64,000 nt of DNA from Phycisphaerales bacterium. Lineage in GTDB: Bacteria > Planctomycetota > Phycisphaerae > UBA1845. The DNA lies in assembly GCA_020639115.1 (NCBI GenBank), contig JACKHG010000014.1, forward strand, positions 62,001 to 126,000. Direction: 5' to 3'. The notes under the pieces were generated by a model, which was given only the letters and a program-made list of their open reading frames with translations, did not search any database and was not told the origin of the DNA. A program made the translations under genes and the position numbers. This document shows positions 56,225-64,000 of the stretch, piece by piece; position 1 is the stretch's first letter; the number at the start of each line of letters is the position of its first letter.

Positions 56225-58306
56225 TCACTCGTCGCCCAGGTAGCCCAGGCTCTTCAGCGCCCGGATCACGTCCACGTCCATCCCCGGCGCGGGCTCACCC
56301 GCCGGCGGCGTGTACTGCGGTACACGCGTGTGCCACTCGGCCAGGTACGCCCCCAGCCGCTCCGCCTCGCTAGGGAATTCAGTCATGAGATTGTGTTGCT
56401 CCCCGGGATCCGCGCGCAGATCGTACAACTCCTGGCGCCCGTCGGCGGAAACGATCAGCTTGTAGCGCCCGTCCTGCGCCGCCACCTGCGGAACCGCCCG
56501 CTGCTGCAGCTCGGGGTTACCGCTTTCGCGAATGCGGTCAAGATTCTCCTTCGAATCGCCGCCGTATTCGCTCACCGCAATCCGCTGCGTGTCCATCGGC
56601 TCCGCCGCGACCGCGAACAGGTCCCGCGCCGGCCACACGCGCAGCGTCGGATCCTTACCGTCCACGGCGAGCGGCGCGCCGTTCGTACCCACCGTCGCGC
56701 CGATCACCGTGCCGTACAGGTCGGCGAGCTGCACCGGCGTTTCGACGCGGGCGCCCTCGACTCCGCCCGGTGGACGCAGCGCAATCACCACGTTGAGCAC
56801 GTCCTGGTAAACCTGCATGCGGTGCGCCCACTGCCCGTGCTGGCCGAGGTACTCGCCGTGATCCGAGCAGATCACCACCAGCGTGTCATCCAGCAGGCCG
56901 CGCTGGCGGAACATGTCGATCAGCTCGTCGACCCGGTCGTCGACGTAGCGAATACCCGCATCATATTGCCCGCGGAGAACCTCCCGGTCCGACTCCGGCA
57001 GAAACGTCGAATCTTCGAAATTGAAGCGCCGATCGAGCGCATCCACGATCCGCCCGTAGGCGCTCAGCGAAAGCTCGTACGACCGCCGCACCTGCGGCGG
57101 CGCGAGAAACTCCGCGCGGTAGCGCCGCGGCACGCGGTAGGGAAGGTGCGCGTCCATGTAGTTCACGAAGACGAACATCGGCTGATCGCGCCGCGCGTGG
57201 TTGTCCACCCAGTCCGCAACCAGCGCGTTCGTCATCGCCCCGCCGAAGTCCTCGTCGAACCACGGCAGCGGGGGCGCCCATCCCAGCCGGTCGAGCATCC
57301 ACCCGATGCTCGTACGGTTGATGTGCCGCAGGTGGTAGAGAATCCGCTTCGTGTCGAAGCCGCGGGTCACGTCCGTCGCCGGCGCCACCCACGGGTTGTT
57401 CGAGAACGCCGCCGTCGCGTAACCGTGGTCGCGCAGCGTCTCCGCAACCGTCGCGAAGCGCGCATCGAGCCGCGGATGGGGAAAATCAGTTCCGTGCGCC
57501 CGCAGCGGCAGCCCGCTGAACATCGCCGCGTGGTTGGGCAGCGTCCACATGCCGTTGGCGACGGCATGATCGAAGACGAGCGCGCGCTGCGCGAACTCGT
57601 CGAGGTGCGGCGTGGTCTTGCGGTCGTAGCCGCCGAGGCTGGTGTGGTCGCGGCGCACCGTGTCCATCACGATCCACAGCACGTTCGGCTGACCCGCCGG
57701 ACTGGCCACCGCCCGGCCCGCCGCCACGCGAAACGCCCCGGGGTCAAACATCGGCGAACGCACGAATACCACGAACAACACGAGCGTCGCGACCAACGCC
57801 GCCCCGCCCGCCACCCGCAATACCCGCAGCGGAAACCGCCGCCCACGCCGCCGCGTCCACCACCACACCGCACCAAACCACGCAGCCGCCAGCAGCGTCC
57901 CCGCTACGCCCAGCATGACCGCTTTCCCGCCGCTGTACCGCTCCGCCAGCGTAAGATCGCACGGCGCAATCACCCACGCCGCCAACAGCATGAAAACCGC
58001 CCCGAAAATCGCCTCGGGCGCATGCACCGCCCGCCGCCGCAGCCCCCACCCCACCGCCACGCCCAACAGCGCAAACAGCGGACACCAGACCACCACGTGA
58101 CTGATCACCGCCTTGCCCGCCGACGCCACCATCAGCATCCACGGCCAGTGCGGATCACCGTAGTGCCGCAGGGAAAGCGCGCACGCCGCGCCGCATTCAC
58201 CCAATCCGATCAGCAGCGACCCGATCAGCGCCACCACCACAGCGCTCCGCGCGTACGCCCATGGCGTGACGACGGCAGGCGCTGAAGTGGTCGGATTTTC
58301 ACTCAT
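56225..58306 (-). CDS. membrane-bound sulfatase-family hydrolase, no formylglycine Cys
   Basis: 693 residues from ATG 58306. Five N-terminal helices (about 10-190) anchor an extracytoplasmic alkaline-phosphatase-fold domain (about 205-690). N-V-L-W-I-V-M-D-T-V-R-R-D-H-T-S-L-G-G-Y supplies the first metal Asp residues. The nucleophile position is Thr in W-T-L-P-N-H-A-A-M-F-S-G, not the Cys/Ser that becomes formylglycine. I-C-S-D-H-G-E-Y-L-G-Q-H-G gives the second Asp/His. It may therefore be a phosphotransferase or phosphodiesterase (LtaS or EptA style) rather than a sulfatase. Confidence 0.85.
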   Translation of the reverse strand: MSENPTTSAPAVVTPWAYARSAVVVALIGSLLIGLGECGAACALSLRHYGDPHWPWMLMVASAGKAVISHVVVWCPLFALLGVAVGWGLRRRAVHAPEAIFGAVFMLLAAWVIAPCDLTLAERYSGGKAVMLGVAGTLLAAAWFGAVWWWTRRRGRRFPLRVLRVAGGAALVATLVLFVVFVRSPMFDPGAFRVAAGRAVASPAGQPNVLWIVMDTVRRDHTSLGGYDRKTTPHLDEFAQRALVFDHAVANGMWTLPNHAAMFSGLPLRAHGTDFPHPRLDARFATVAETLRDHGYATAAFSNNPWVAPATDVTRGFDTKRILYHLRHINRTSIGWMLDRLGWAPPLPWFDEDFGGAMTNALVADWVDNHARRDQPMFVFVNYMDAHLPYRVPRRYRAEFLAPPQVRRSYELSLSAYGRIVDALDRRFNFEDSTFLPESDREVLRGQYDAGIRYVDDRVDELIDMFRQRGLLDDTLVVICSDHGEYLGQHGQWAHRMQVYQDVLNVVIALRPPGGVEGARVETPVQLADLYGTVIGATVGTNGAPLAVDGKDPTLRVWPARDLFAVAAEPMDTQRIAVSEYGGDSKENLDRIRESGNPELQQRAVPQVAAQDGRYKLIVSADGRQELYDLRADPGEQHNLMTEFPSEAERLGAYLAEWHTRVPQYTPPAGEPAPGMDVDVIRALKSLGYLGDE

Positions 58307-58366
58307 GAGTGGGCCGGGACGTGAATTGAACGGCGACAATGCGGCCGGCGGCCGCCGACGGGGTAC

Positions 58367-58975
58367 TCAGGCCGGGGCGGCGTTCGCCTGCGCCTTCTTC
58401 CGCCGCTTCCGCACCGCCTGGATCAATAGGAAAATCCCAAACATGCTCGCCAGCCCGATCAGCGGAATGTTCTGGGCCAAGAACGACTCCTCCGCGGGAC
58501 AGAGCACGCCGGCAACCGTCTCCTGCGTCCCGTCCGCCCGACCGATCTCCACCGTCAGCGGCCGCTTCGTACGCCCCACCCGCATCCGCCGCAGATCGTG
58601 CACCTCGAACGACAGACTCCGCCCCGGCCAAATGCCGGCAGCGGGTGAGTCCGCTCGGAAGACAGCCTCCCCATTCCGATCCGTCGTCCCCTTCAAAATC
58701 TCGCCGCTCCAACCCGGCGGCGGCAACGTGATCGACGCCAAGAATCGCGGAGCCTTGAACATCACGATGTTGGAACCACTGTGATTCGTCACCGTCCAGC
58801 GAAACTCTGCCGGGTTGTCCGGCAGCGTGTCGCCCTCGACGGTGACCGTCTCCTCCGCGCGCACCACCGGCGCCGCCAAGCCCACAGCCACCAGCGCCAC
58901 CGCCAACCACGCCGCACGCCGCACGCCGGCTGGCCCCCAACTCCCTGTATCCACTACGTTTACACGCATGCGCAT
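58367..58975 (-). CDS. exported protein with C-terminal membrane anchor
   Basis: 202 residues from ATG 58975 (ATG 58969 has better spacing to GGGAG). The signal peptide ends V-V-R-A. A beta-rich soluble domain (T-V-E-G-D-T-L-P-D-N-P-A-E-F-R-W) carries a single Cys (V-L-C-P-A-E). One helix near the end (about 165-187) leads into a basic K-R-R-K-K tail. Family not recognised. It sits 60 bases upstream of the sulfatase-fold gene in the same direction. Confidence 0.7.
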   Translation of the reverse strand: MRMRVNVVDTGSWGPAGVRRAAWLAVALVAVGLAAPVVRAEETVTVEGDTLPDNPAEFRWTVTNHSGSNIVMFKAPRFLASITLPPPGWSGEILKGTTDRNGEAVFRADSPAAGIWPGRSLSFEVHDLRRMRVGRTKRPLTVEIGRADGTQETVAGVLCPAEESFLAQNIPLIGLASMFGIFLLIQAVRKRRKKAQANAAPA

Positions 58976-59148
58976 CAACTCCCACATCTTCACCCGCCAG
59001 TATAAGTTCGCCTCGCCCCCAGCGAAACCGCCCCCTGCGACAACCTCGCCCGACCCGGGTACAACCGATAACGACGCCGCGCCGTCAAATTCCCCCTAAA
59101 CGCGGGACCGCCGCCAGGCGTCTTCTCTCACGACGACGGAAGAAACCG

Positions 59149-59791
59149 GTGAACGACGCACCCTCGACCCCAGCGGGTACGTCGCGCTGACCCCGAGGTT
59201 GCGGCTGCGCTCACCGGCGACCCGCCACCGACTGGTTGGGACGCCGTTCACGCCCGCCGCGGGATCCTCGTGCGGCTGTATCGGTTCTGCTGGAACCTGC
59301 ACGATGCCGAACGCCGTTCAAAACGCTCTCACCCGGGCCGCTCGCCACGGACGCAACTCGCCGACCCCAGCGCCTCTGAGTTAGGTCCGCGCCATCGTCA
59401 TCCGCCAGTGCCACGACCTGCGCGCCAGGCCCGACGCGTCGCCGCGCAAAAACGTCCTCGAAGACCGCGCGCCCTGCAGAACCTCCGCCACCCCACGTGG
59501 CCCTCGCCCGCAGCAGGAACTCCGCGTCCGTCCGCACCGCCATCGATCGCCTGCCGCAGCGCCCAGCGCTCGCAGCTCGTGCTCCGGCACCTGGAAGACT
59601 CGCCTGCGCCGAAATCGCCGAACTCATGGGCGTCAGCGAATCAACCGCCCGCGTGCAGGTCCGCAACGCCCGCGACAACCTGCGCGCATACTGGAAAAAA
59701 CGAACCGATCCGAGCCAGCGAGCGCGGACCAAGGCGGGCGCGACCGTAGCGTGGAATTACCAACGCCAAAACCGACGCACGACCGCAATGA
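59149..59791 (+). CDS. ECF sigma factor, frameshifted
   Basis: GTG 59149 has GGAAG about 10 bases upstream. Pieces in different frames give region 2 (G-I-L-V-R-L-Y-R-F-C-W-N-L-H-D-A-E) and a well-preserved region 4 (L-V-L-R-H-L-E-D, then A-E-I-A-E-L-M-G-V-S-E-S-T-A-R-V-Q-V-R-N-A-R-D-N-L-R). At least five indels are needed to join them. The TGA at 59789-59791 overlaps the anti-sigma ATG. It heads an operon like that at 33239-34954. Confidence 0.7.
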
Positions 59792-60277
59792 AACCCAACC
59801 CCCAGCGATTTCACCTGCGCCGCCCGTGACGCCTGGCACGCCGCCTGCGACGGCGAACTCGCCGCCGACGCCCAGGCCGCACTCGACGCCCACGTCGCCG
59901 CGTGCCTGCCGCGCTTTATCGGCGACCTCGCCGCGATCGCCGGCGTGGCCGAACTGCGCACCGCCACCCAACGCGTCAGCGCGCACCCGCCCAGCCCGCG
60001 CGCCACGCGACGCCCTGGCTGAACCGCTCACCCGCATAGCCGCCGCCATCTCACAGTCCTCGGCCGGCGTCTCCCTCTACCTCGCCACCGTCGAGCGACC
60101 GATCGCGCCGACGCATACGCCTCAACCGTCGCCCAGCCACCCGCACCGGCTGCTCCATCCGCTCCGCCGCCCGTCGCAATCGCGCCGCCGGCGACAGCGA
60201 TGAACGCTTCATTCCCGTGGCTCCACCTCTGGCAACAGTCGAACGTGCACGTGTTTGTCCTGTTTGAAAGACCGTAA
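59788..60277 (+). CDS. zinc-finger-type anti-sigma factor, frameshifted
   Basis: From ATG 59788 the frame breaks at once. The next frame reads C-A-A-R-D-A-W-H-A-A-C-D-G-E-L-A-A-D-A-Q-A-A-L-D-A-H-V-A-A-C, the helical zf-HC2 anti-sigma pattern (the last Cys of H-x3-C-x2-C appears lost to an indel). A Pro-rich linker leads to a terminal F-P-W-L-H-L-W-Q-Q-S-N-V-H-V-F-V-L-F-E-R-P at the TAA 60275-60277. No clear membrane helix survives. Overlap with the sigma gene supports the pairing. Confidence 0.6.
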
Positions 60278-60328
60278 TGCCCAGCATGCGGCTCGCGCCG
60301 CTCGCGACACAACCAAGGAGTCCATTTC

Positions 60329-62320
60329 ATGAAAATCGCAACCGGATTCACCACCGCCCTGCTGGCCTTCGCACTCGTGGCGCCAGCCCCCGCCGATCCC
60401 GTCGACATGTCCGGCTTCGAGCAGAAGGTCTTCCGCCTGCAGAACGCCGAGGCCCGCGACACCGCCCGCATGCTCCAGGGATTCCTCAGCGAGGGCCGCG
60501 TCGCGTTTGAGGATCGCACGAACTCCGTCGTCGTCTCGGCGCCACCCGCCGAAATCGAACTGGCGGATCGCCTCATCGGCGAACTCGACGTCCCCGCCAC
60601 CATCCAGTCCAACGAGTCGTCGGCGATCATCCGCGTCGGACCCGGCGCCCCGCCGAACTTCATGGATCTCATTCAGACGCTGGTGAGCGGCCGCACGCAC
60701 GCCGCACTCGATGGCAAAACCGGCATGCTCGTGCTCCGCGGCCCCACCGCGGACATCGACGCCGTCCGCAAACTCGTCGACGCCCTCCCCGACGGCGCCG
60801 GCGAGCCCGCACCCCAGCCCCTCACCCTCAGCTTCTTCTTCGTCCAGGGCCTCATGGGCCCCGAAAACCAACCACGCGCCGGCTCCAACCCGGCAACGAC
60901 TGAGGGTTTACACAAACCCGATCCCCGCGACGCCGTGGCTGAAGAAAAACTCAACACCCCCGTTGGCGTGAACGCCGTGCGCGCGCCCCTCGCCGACGTG
61001 CTCCGGCAACTGGGCTCCACCGCCGATGTGGACATCATCGTGGACTGGCCCGATCTCGAGTCGTTTGGCATCAGTGAGGACGCCATCATCACGCTGAACC
61101 TGCGCGGCCAGGTACCCCTCCGCCAAGCGCTGCGACTGACCCTCGACCAGGTCAGTGAGGGCGTTGCCATCGGCTTCGAGGTCCGCGACGGGATCGTCCA
61201 AATCGCCAGTCGCGACAAGCTCGATCAGGACACCTACGTCGACATCTACAACGTACAGGAATTGGTCAAAGCCGTGCCGCGCTTCGCACTGGAGAGCGTC
61301 GGCGGCGCGCCCGGCGCCGCTGGCCAGTACAGCGGTGGCGTGGGCAGTGCGCCCGGCATCGGTGGCCCGTTCAGGGGCGGTATGGGCAGCGGAGGAGAGG
61401 GCATGGGAAATCCCCTCAGCGGCGACGAGGGCAAAGCGACCGCGCCGTCCGCCGTGAACTACGTGCCCCCCGTCCTCTGGGACGAGCGCGACGAAGCACC
61501 CGCCGACCAGCTCATGGAGATCATCCGCCAGACCGTTACCCCCGATGACTGGTCTGAAAACGGCGGCTCGATCGCCTCGATGCAGGAATCCAACGGCATG
61601 CTCGTCGTCAAGCACAACGCCCGCGGACACAAGGCCATCGCCGACCTCCTCAACCTCCTCCGCGAACGACACGCCGCCACCCGCGCAGCCGTCGGACGCA
61701 TCGAAATGCCCGCCATGCTCGCACCCGTCATGAACACCCTCGTCGACAACGGCTTCCGCGACGCCGTCCTGCTCGCACCCCTCAAGGTCGTCGTCGGCAA
61801 CAACGGAACCTTCGACCTCTCCGGATGCGCCGCCCAGTTCGACCGCATGCTCAACGTCGAAGTCGAAGGCTACGCCCGCCTGCTCGGTGGTTCCCCGGCC
61901 AACGCCTCGCCCGTCCAACGCGAATCCGCCCGCGCCGAACTCCAACGCGCCGGCGCGGAACACGCGCGCCGGTCAGCCGCACTCGACCGCGCCCGCAAGC
62001 TCTTCGCCCAGGGCACCATCAGCCAAGACGAACTCGACGAAGCCCAGCGCCAGGTCGAAACCGCCGAGGCCCAGCTCCGCGTCGCCAAAGCAGCCACCGC
62101 CGCCACCGGGGACTACGCCGCCTCCGTCGAACTCAAGGTCGAGGCCGAGGTCGGCCCCAAGGTCGCCCTCCCCGGCACCCTCGGCGGACCCGAACCCATG
62201 TTCCGCCTCAACTGCACCGTCACCGCCCCCATCGGCGACTACATCGTCCTCGCCAGCTCCCCCGGCGCCACCGACTACGGCCAGGCCATCGCCCTCGTAG
62301 TCCGCGTCGACGCCCCCTAA
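60329..62320 (+). CDS. exported secretin-N-domain protein with HlyD-type hairpin
   Basis: 663 residues with AAGGAG 8 bases before the ATG. The signal peptide ends A-P-A. Two secretin/TonB short N domains lie at about 30-90 and 95-155 (V-F-R-L-Q-N-A-E-A-R-D-T-A-R-M-L). A third is at about 205-300. A Gly-rich linker (about 335-370) follows, then another N-domain-like unit (about 395-450). At about 531-592 a helical hairpin reads L-F-A-Q-G-T-I-S-Q-D-E-L-D-E-A-Q, the membrane-fusion-protein (HlyD/CusB) hairpin signature. A beta domain closes it. It lacks a secretin pore. It belongs to the sigma/anti-sigma operon. Confidence 0.75.
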   Translation: MKIATGFTTALLAFALVAPAPADPVDMSGFEQKVFRLQNAEARDTARMLQGFLSEGRVAFEDRTNSVVVSAPPAEIELADRLIGELDVPATIQSNESSAIIRVGPGAPPNFMDLIQTLVSGRTHAALDGKTGMLVLRGPTADIDAVRKLVDALPDGAGEPAPQPLTLSFFFVQGLMGPENQPRAGSNPATTEGLHKPDPRDAVAEEKLNTPVGVNAVRAPLADVLRQLGSTADVDIIVDWPDLESFGISEDAIITLNLRGQVPLRQALRLTLDQVSEGVAIGFEVRDGIVQIASRDKLDQDTYVDIYNVQELVKAVPRFALESVGGAPGAAGQYSGGVGSAPGIGGPFRGGMGSGGEGMGNPLSGDEGKATAPSAVNYVPPVLWDERDEAPADQLMEIIRQTVTPDDWSENGGSIASMQESNGMLVVKHNARGHKAIADLLNLLRERHAATRAAVGRIEMPAMLAPVMNTLVDNGFRDAVLLAPLKVVVGNNGTFDLSGCAAQFDRMLNVEVEGYARLLGGSPANASPVQRESARAELQRAGAEHARRSAALDRARKLFAQGTISQDELDEAQRQVETAEAQLRVAKAATAATGDYAASVELKVEAEVGPKVALPGTLGGPEPMFRLNCTVTAPIGDYIVLASSPGATDYGQAIALVVRVDAP

Positions 62321-62336
62321 CCTACAAAATCCGCGA

Positions 62337-62370
62337 GGGGGCGGCTGACCAACCACGATCAGCCGCCCCC
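62337..62370 (+). terminator. hairpin terminator after the secretin-like gene
   Basis: A 12-bp stem (62337-62348 with 62359-62370) closes a 10-base loop, beginning 16 bases after the stop codon. No U-tract follows. Confidence 0.6.
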
Positions 62371-62385
62371 AAGCCCCCTCCGCCC

Positions 62386-62418
62386 CATTCATCATTCATC
62401 ATTCCGCATTCATCATTC
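62386..62418. repeat. 33-base ATTCATC heptamer block
   Basis: Identical over 33 bases to 39783-39815; composed of ATTCATC/ATTCCGC heptamers. Confidence 0.9.
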
Positions 62419-62513
62419 ACATTCCCCCGCCCCGCCTTGCATCGCCCCCCCGCACCTCCCTATACTCGCCCCCTTTGTCGAAGAATCGCGAAAATCAACC
62501 GGAGGAGACCACC

Positions 62514-63131
62514 GTGACGGATATCAAGGCCACCAACATCACCTGGCACGAAGGCCATGTCAGCCGCGAAGAACGCGAACGCCTCCTCAAACAGGGCGGC
62601 TGCCTCATCTGGTTCACCGGCCTCTCCGGCTCCGGAAAGAGCACCATCGCCTACACCATCGAGCACGAACTCGTCAAACGCGGACACCTCTGCTACGTCC
62701 TCGACGGCGACAACATCCGCCACGGACTCAACAAGAACCTGGGCTTCTCCGCCGAAGACCGCGCCGAGAACATCCGCCGCATCGGCGAGGTCGGCAAACT
62801 CTTCGTCGACTGCGGCGTCGTCACCATGACCGCCTTCATCAGCCCCTACCGCGCCGACCGCGACGCCGCCCGCGCCCTGCTCAAACCCGGCGAGTTCATC
62901 GAGGTCTTCATGGACGTCCCCCTCGACACCTGCGAAGAACGCGACCCCAAGGGCCTCTACAAAAAAGCCCGCGCCGGCGAAATCAAGGGCTTCACCGGTA
63001 TCGACGACCCCTACGAGGCCCCCGAAAAACCCGAACTCGTGGTCAAAAACGGCCAGTGCTCACCCCAGGAAGCCGCCGCCCAGGTCATCGCCTACCTGGA
63101 GTCCCGCGGCCTCCTGCGCACCGCCGGCTGA
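62514..63131 (+). CDS. cysC: adenylylsulfate kinase
   Basis: 205 residues from GTG 62514, chosen because GGAGGAG at 62501-62507 fits only this start. It phosphorylates APS to PAPS for sulfate assimilation or sulfation. Visible: the P-loop G-L-S-G-S-G-K-S-T, L-D-G-D-N-I-R-H-G-L, F-S-A-E-D-R-A-E-N-I-R-R, F-I-S-P-Y-R-A-D-R-D and K-G-L-Y-K-K-A-R. No sulfurylase gene adjoins it. Confidence 0.95.
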   Translation: MTDIKATNITWHEGHVSREERERLLKQGGCLIWFTGLSGSGKSTIAYTIEHELVKRGHLCYVLDGDNIRHGLNKNLGFSAEDRAENIRRIGEVGKLFVDCGVVTMTAFISPYRADRDAARALLKPGEFIEVFMDVPLDTCEERDPKGLYKKARAGEIKGFTGIDDPYEAPEKPELVVKNGQCSPQEAAAQVIAYLESRGLLRTAG

Positions 63132-63332
63132 CCAGAGCAGCCACCGCTTACTATCAGAGCATCATCCGAGCCCCGGGCGCCAAGCCCGGGGTAAAACCCA
63201 ACAACCGTTCGGACGCGCCTGCGCGCGACACAACCCGCGCAACCCGTACAAGCGCCCACCGCGCCACGCAATCCCTGCGCACCACAACCGAACGAACTAT
63301 CCAAGGACCATCCCGGCCCGAAATGTGCGCAT
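63132..63332. repeat. intergenic, with CCCCGGGC palindrome
   Basis: CCCCGGGC-GCCAA-GCCCGGGG (63171-63191) may terminate cysC. The rest, up to the poly-A at 63333, shows no supported gene. Confidence 0.6.
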
Positions 63333-63440
63333 AAAAAAAGAGGATCCGAGCTCGCCGTAACTCGAATCCTCATTGCTAGGCTGTCCGCCCAAAGGGCGAA
63401 GACCCACAGCCTGACACCGGCTCTATCGTCGCACGGCAAG
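63333..63440 (-). ncRNA. candidate small RNA with strong terminator
   Basis: Read on the minus strand there is a hairpin (63378-63412: 7-bp outer stem, inner CGCCC/GGGCG around a 3-base loop). A second hairpin follows (63340-63371: 6+4 bp around one mismatch, 10-base loop) and runs directly into seven U residues (63339-63333). No minus-strand gene lies upstream within the window; the next gene starts at 63672 in the other direction. So the terminator belongs to an independent short transcript. The 5' end is a guess. I do not recognise the family. Confidence 0.45.
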
Positions 63441-63536
63441 GGTCACTTTAGATACGCGCCCATTCCCCGCGCCAACCCCCAACCCGCCCGTAAAAACCGC
63501 CATAACCCACCCGACAACGCATGACCCGCCAGCCAA

Positions 63537-63630
63537 GTCACGCTATTGCGTGACACGCGCAAGCGTACCCTGCCCACGAACGCCTCCCTTTCTCACTTTC
63601 CCACCTTCTCACTTTCTCACTTCCTCCCCC
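63537..63630. repeat. GTCACGC palindrome and ACTTTCTC-type repeats
   Basis: 63537-63554 is an exact copy of the 45446-45463 palindrome. From about 63589 to 63620 there are degenerate copies of the ACTTTCTC octamer, which is perfect at 32945-32992. Confidence 0.8.
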
Positions 63631-63671
63631 CTCGTGAGAACCCGCCTCCACCGCTATCGTATCCAACACAC

Positions 63672-64000
63672 ATGCGCCAACGCCTCGAAACAGCCCTGCT
63701 CCTCATCCTCCTCGTCGTCATCGGACTGCGCCCCCTCATCGGCGAAACCTACTCCGCCGAACGCGACCCCGTCTCCGCGAGCATCGCCGGTCTCGTCGAC
63801 CCCGGACTCGCCCGCACCCTCTGGATCGACATCGTCACGCTCATCGCCGGCGGCGTCGCGCTCGCCGCCTCCGTCCGCTACTCCCAGCGCCGCACCCGCA
63901 CCTCCGGACTCGAATGGGGCACGCTCCTCTTCGCCGTGGCAGCCACCGCCTCCTGCTTCGTCGCCGGCGAAAAACGACCCGCCATCGACGCGTCGCTCGA
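63672..64000 (+). CDS. membrane protein, 3' end off window (possibly O-antigen ligase-like)
   Basis: 109 residues visible from ATG 63672 with no stop before the edge. A first helix (about 6-22) is followed by L-R-P-L-I-G-E-T-Y, then a second helix after I-D-I-V-T-L (about 50-68) and a third (about 86-102). The G-E-T-Y loop and topology recall planctomycete O-antigen ligase/polymerase proteins, but this is a weak impression from a fragment. Confidence 0.5.
   Translation, partial: MRQRLETALLLILLVVIGLRPLIGETYSAERDPVSASIAGLVDPGLARTLWIDIVTLIAGGVALAASVRYSQRRTRTSGLEWGTLLFAVAATASCFVAGEKRPAIDASL

Noticed and set aside
63092..63439. 115-codon minus-strand frame
   Set aside because: It covers two hairpins and a U-tract of the candidate RNA and overlaps the end of cysC; its Cys/Gly/Arg-rich composition is not protein-like.

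Overview
The window is high-GC bacterial chromosome that reads as Planctomycetota, most likely a Phycisphaerae-like or uncultured planctomycete. Four things point there: three membrane proteins carry a paired CxxC / CPECG zinc ribbon; many short intergenic palindromic repeats of a planctomycete style are present; an F-type ATP synthase operon has a lengthened alpha subunit and a signal-bearing c subunit; and lipoprotein and LPS-export genes indicate a Gram-negative outer membrane. I see no tRNA, rRNA, CRISPR array or prophage.

Layout. 0-8 kb: a large exported-looking protein (cut by the left edge), an MFS exporter, a DUF1003 membrane protein, two aldo/keto reductases and a TrkA-C membrane protein. 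8-12 kb: a membrane protein lying between two copies of the pgeF tail, pgeF, a zinc-type dehydrogenase, a triplicated 82-bp repeat and a HEAT-repeat lipoprotein. 12-16 kb: a BamD-like protein, lptE and ftsH, all damaged by small indels. 16-26 kb: a STAS protein, nadB, an ABC exporter (permease frameshifted), a DinB-family protein, trmB, yggS, a hydrolase and a C-terminally anchored surface protein. 26-33 kb: an LptF/LptG pair, a nucleotidyltransferase-sugar kinase fusion and gdhA. 33-41 kb: an ECF sigma/anti-sigma/secretin-like operon, small membrane proteins, a lipoprotein and many repeats. 41-51 kb: a LuxR-type regulator and the complete atp operon on the minus strand (atpZ-like, atpI-like, B, E, F, H, A, G, D, C), interrupted between atpG and atpD by a 502-bp element. 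51-64 kb: asd, a zinc-ribbon membrane protein, a Flp pilin, an ABC-2 exporter, a sulfatase-fold membrane enzyme, a second sigma/anti-sigma/secretin-like operon, cysC, a candidate small RNA and the start of a membrane protein.

Functional themes: outer-membrane and LPS assembly (BamD-like, LptE, LptF/G, nucleotidyltransferase-kinase fusion), energy (ATP synthase), amino-acid, sulfur and NAD metabolism (gdhA, asd, cysC, nadB), and two parallel cell-envelope stress-type sigma operons.

The signals most worth following are: the four-helix-bundle gene inside a perfect 28-bp terminal inverted repeat within the atp operon, with look-alike solo ends elsewhere; a conserved palindromic module in three places; a secretin-like protein carrying an HlyD-type hairpin; an orphan structured RNA near 63.4 kb; and recent duplications at pgeF and at 37.7-38.0 kb. 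Several patches (12.6-14.1, 15.6, 21.2-22.0 and 59.2-60.3 kb) hold dense frameshifts that look like base-calling or assembly errors rather than biology.
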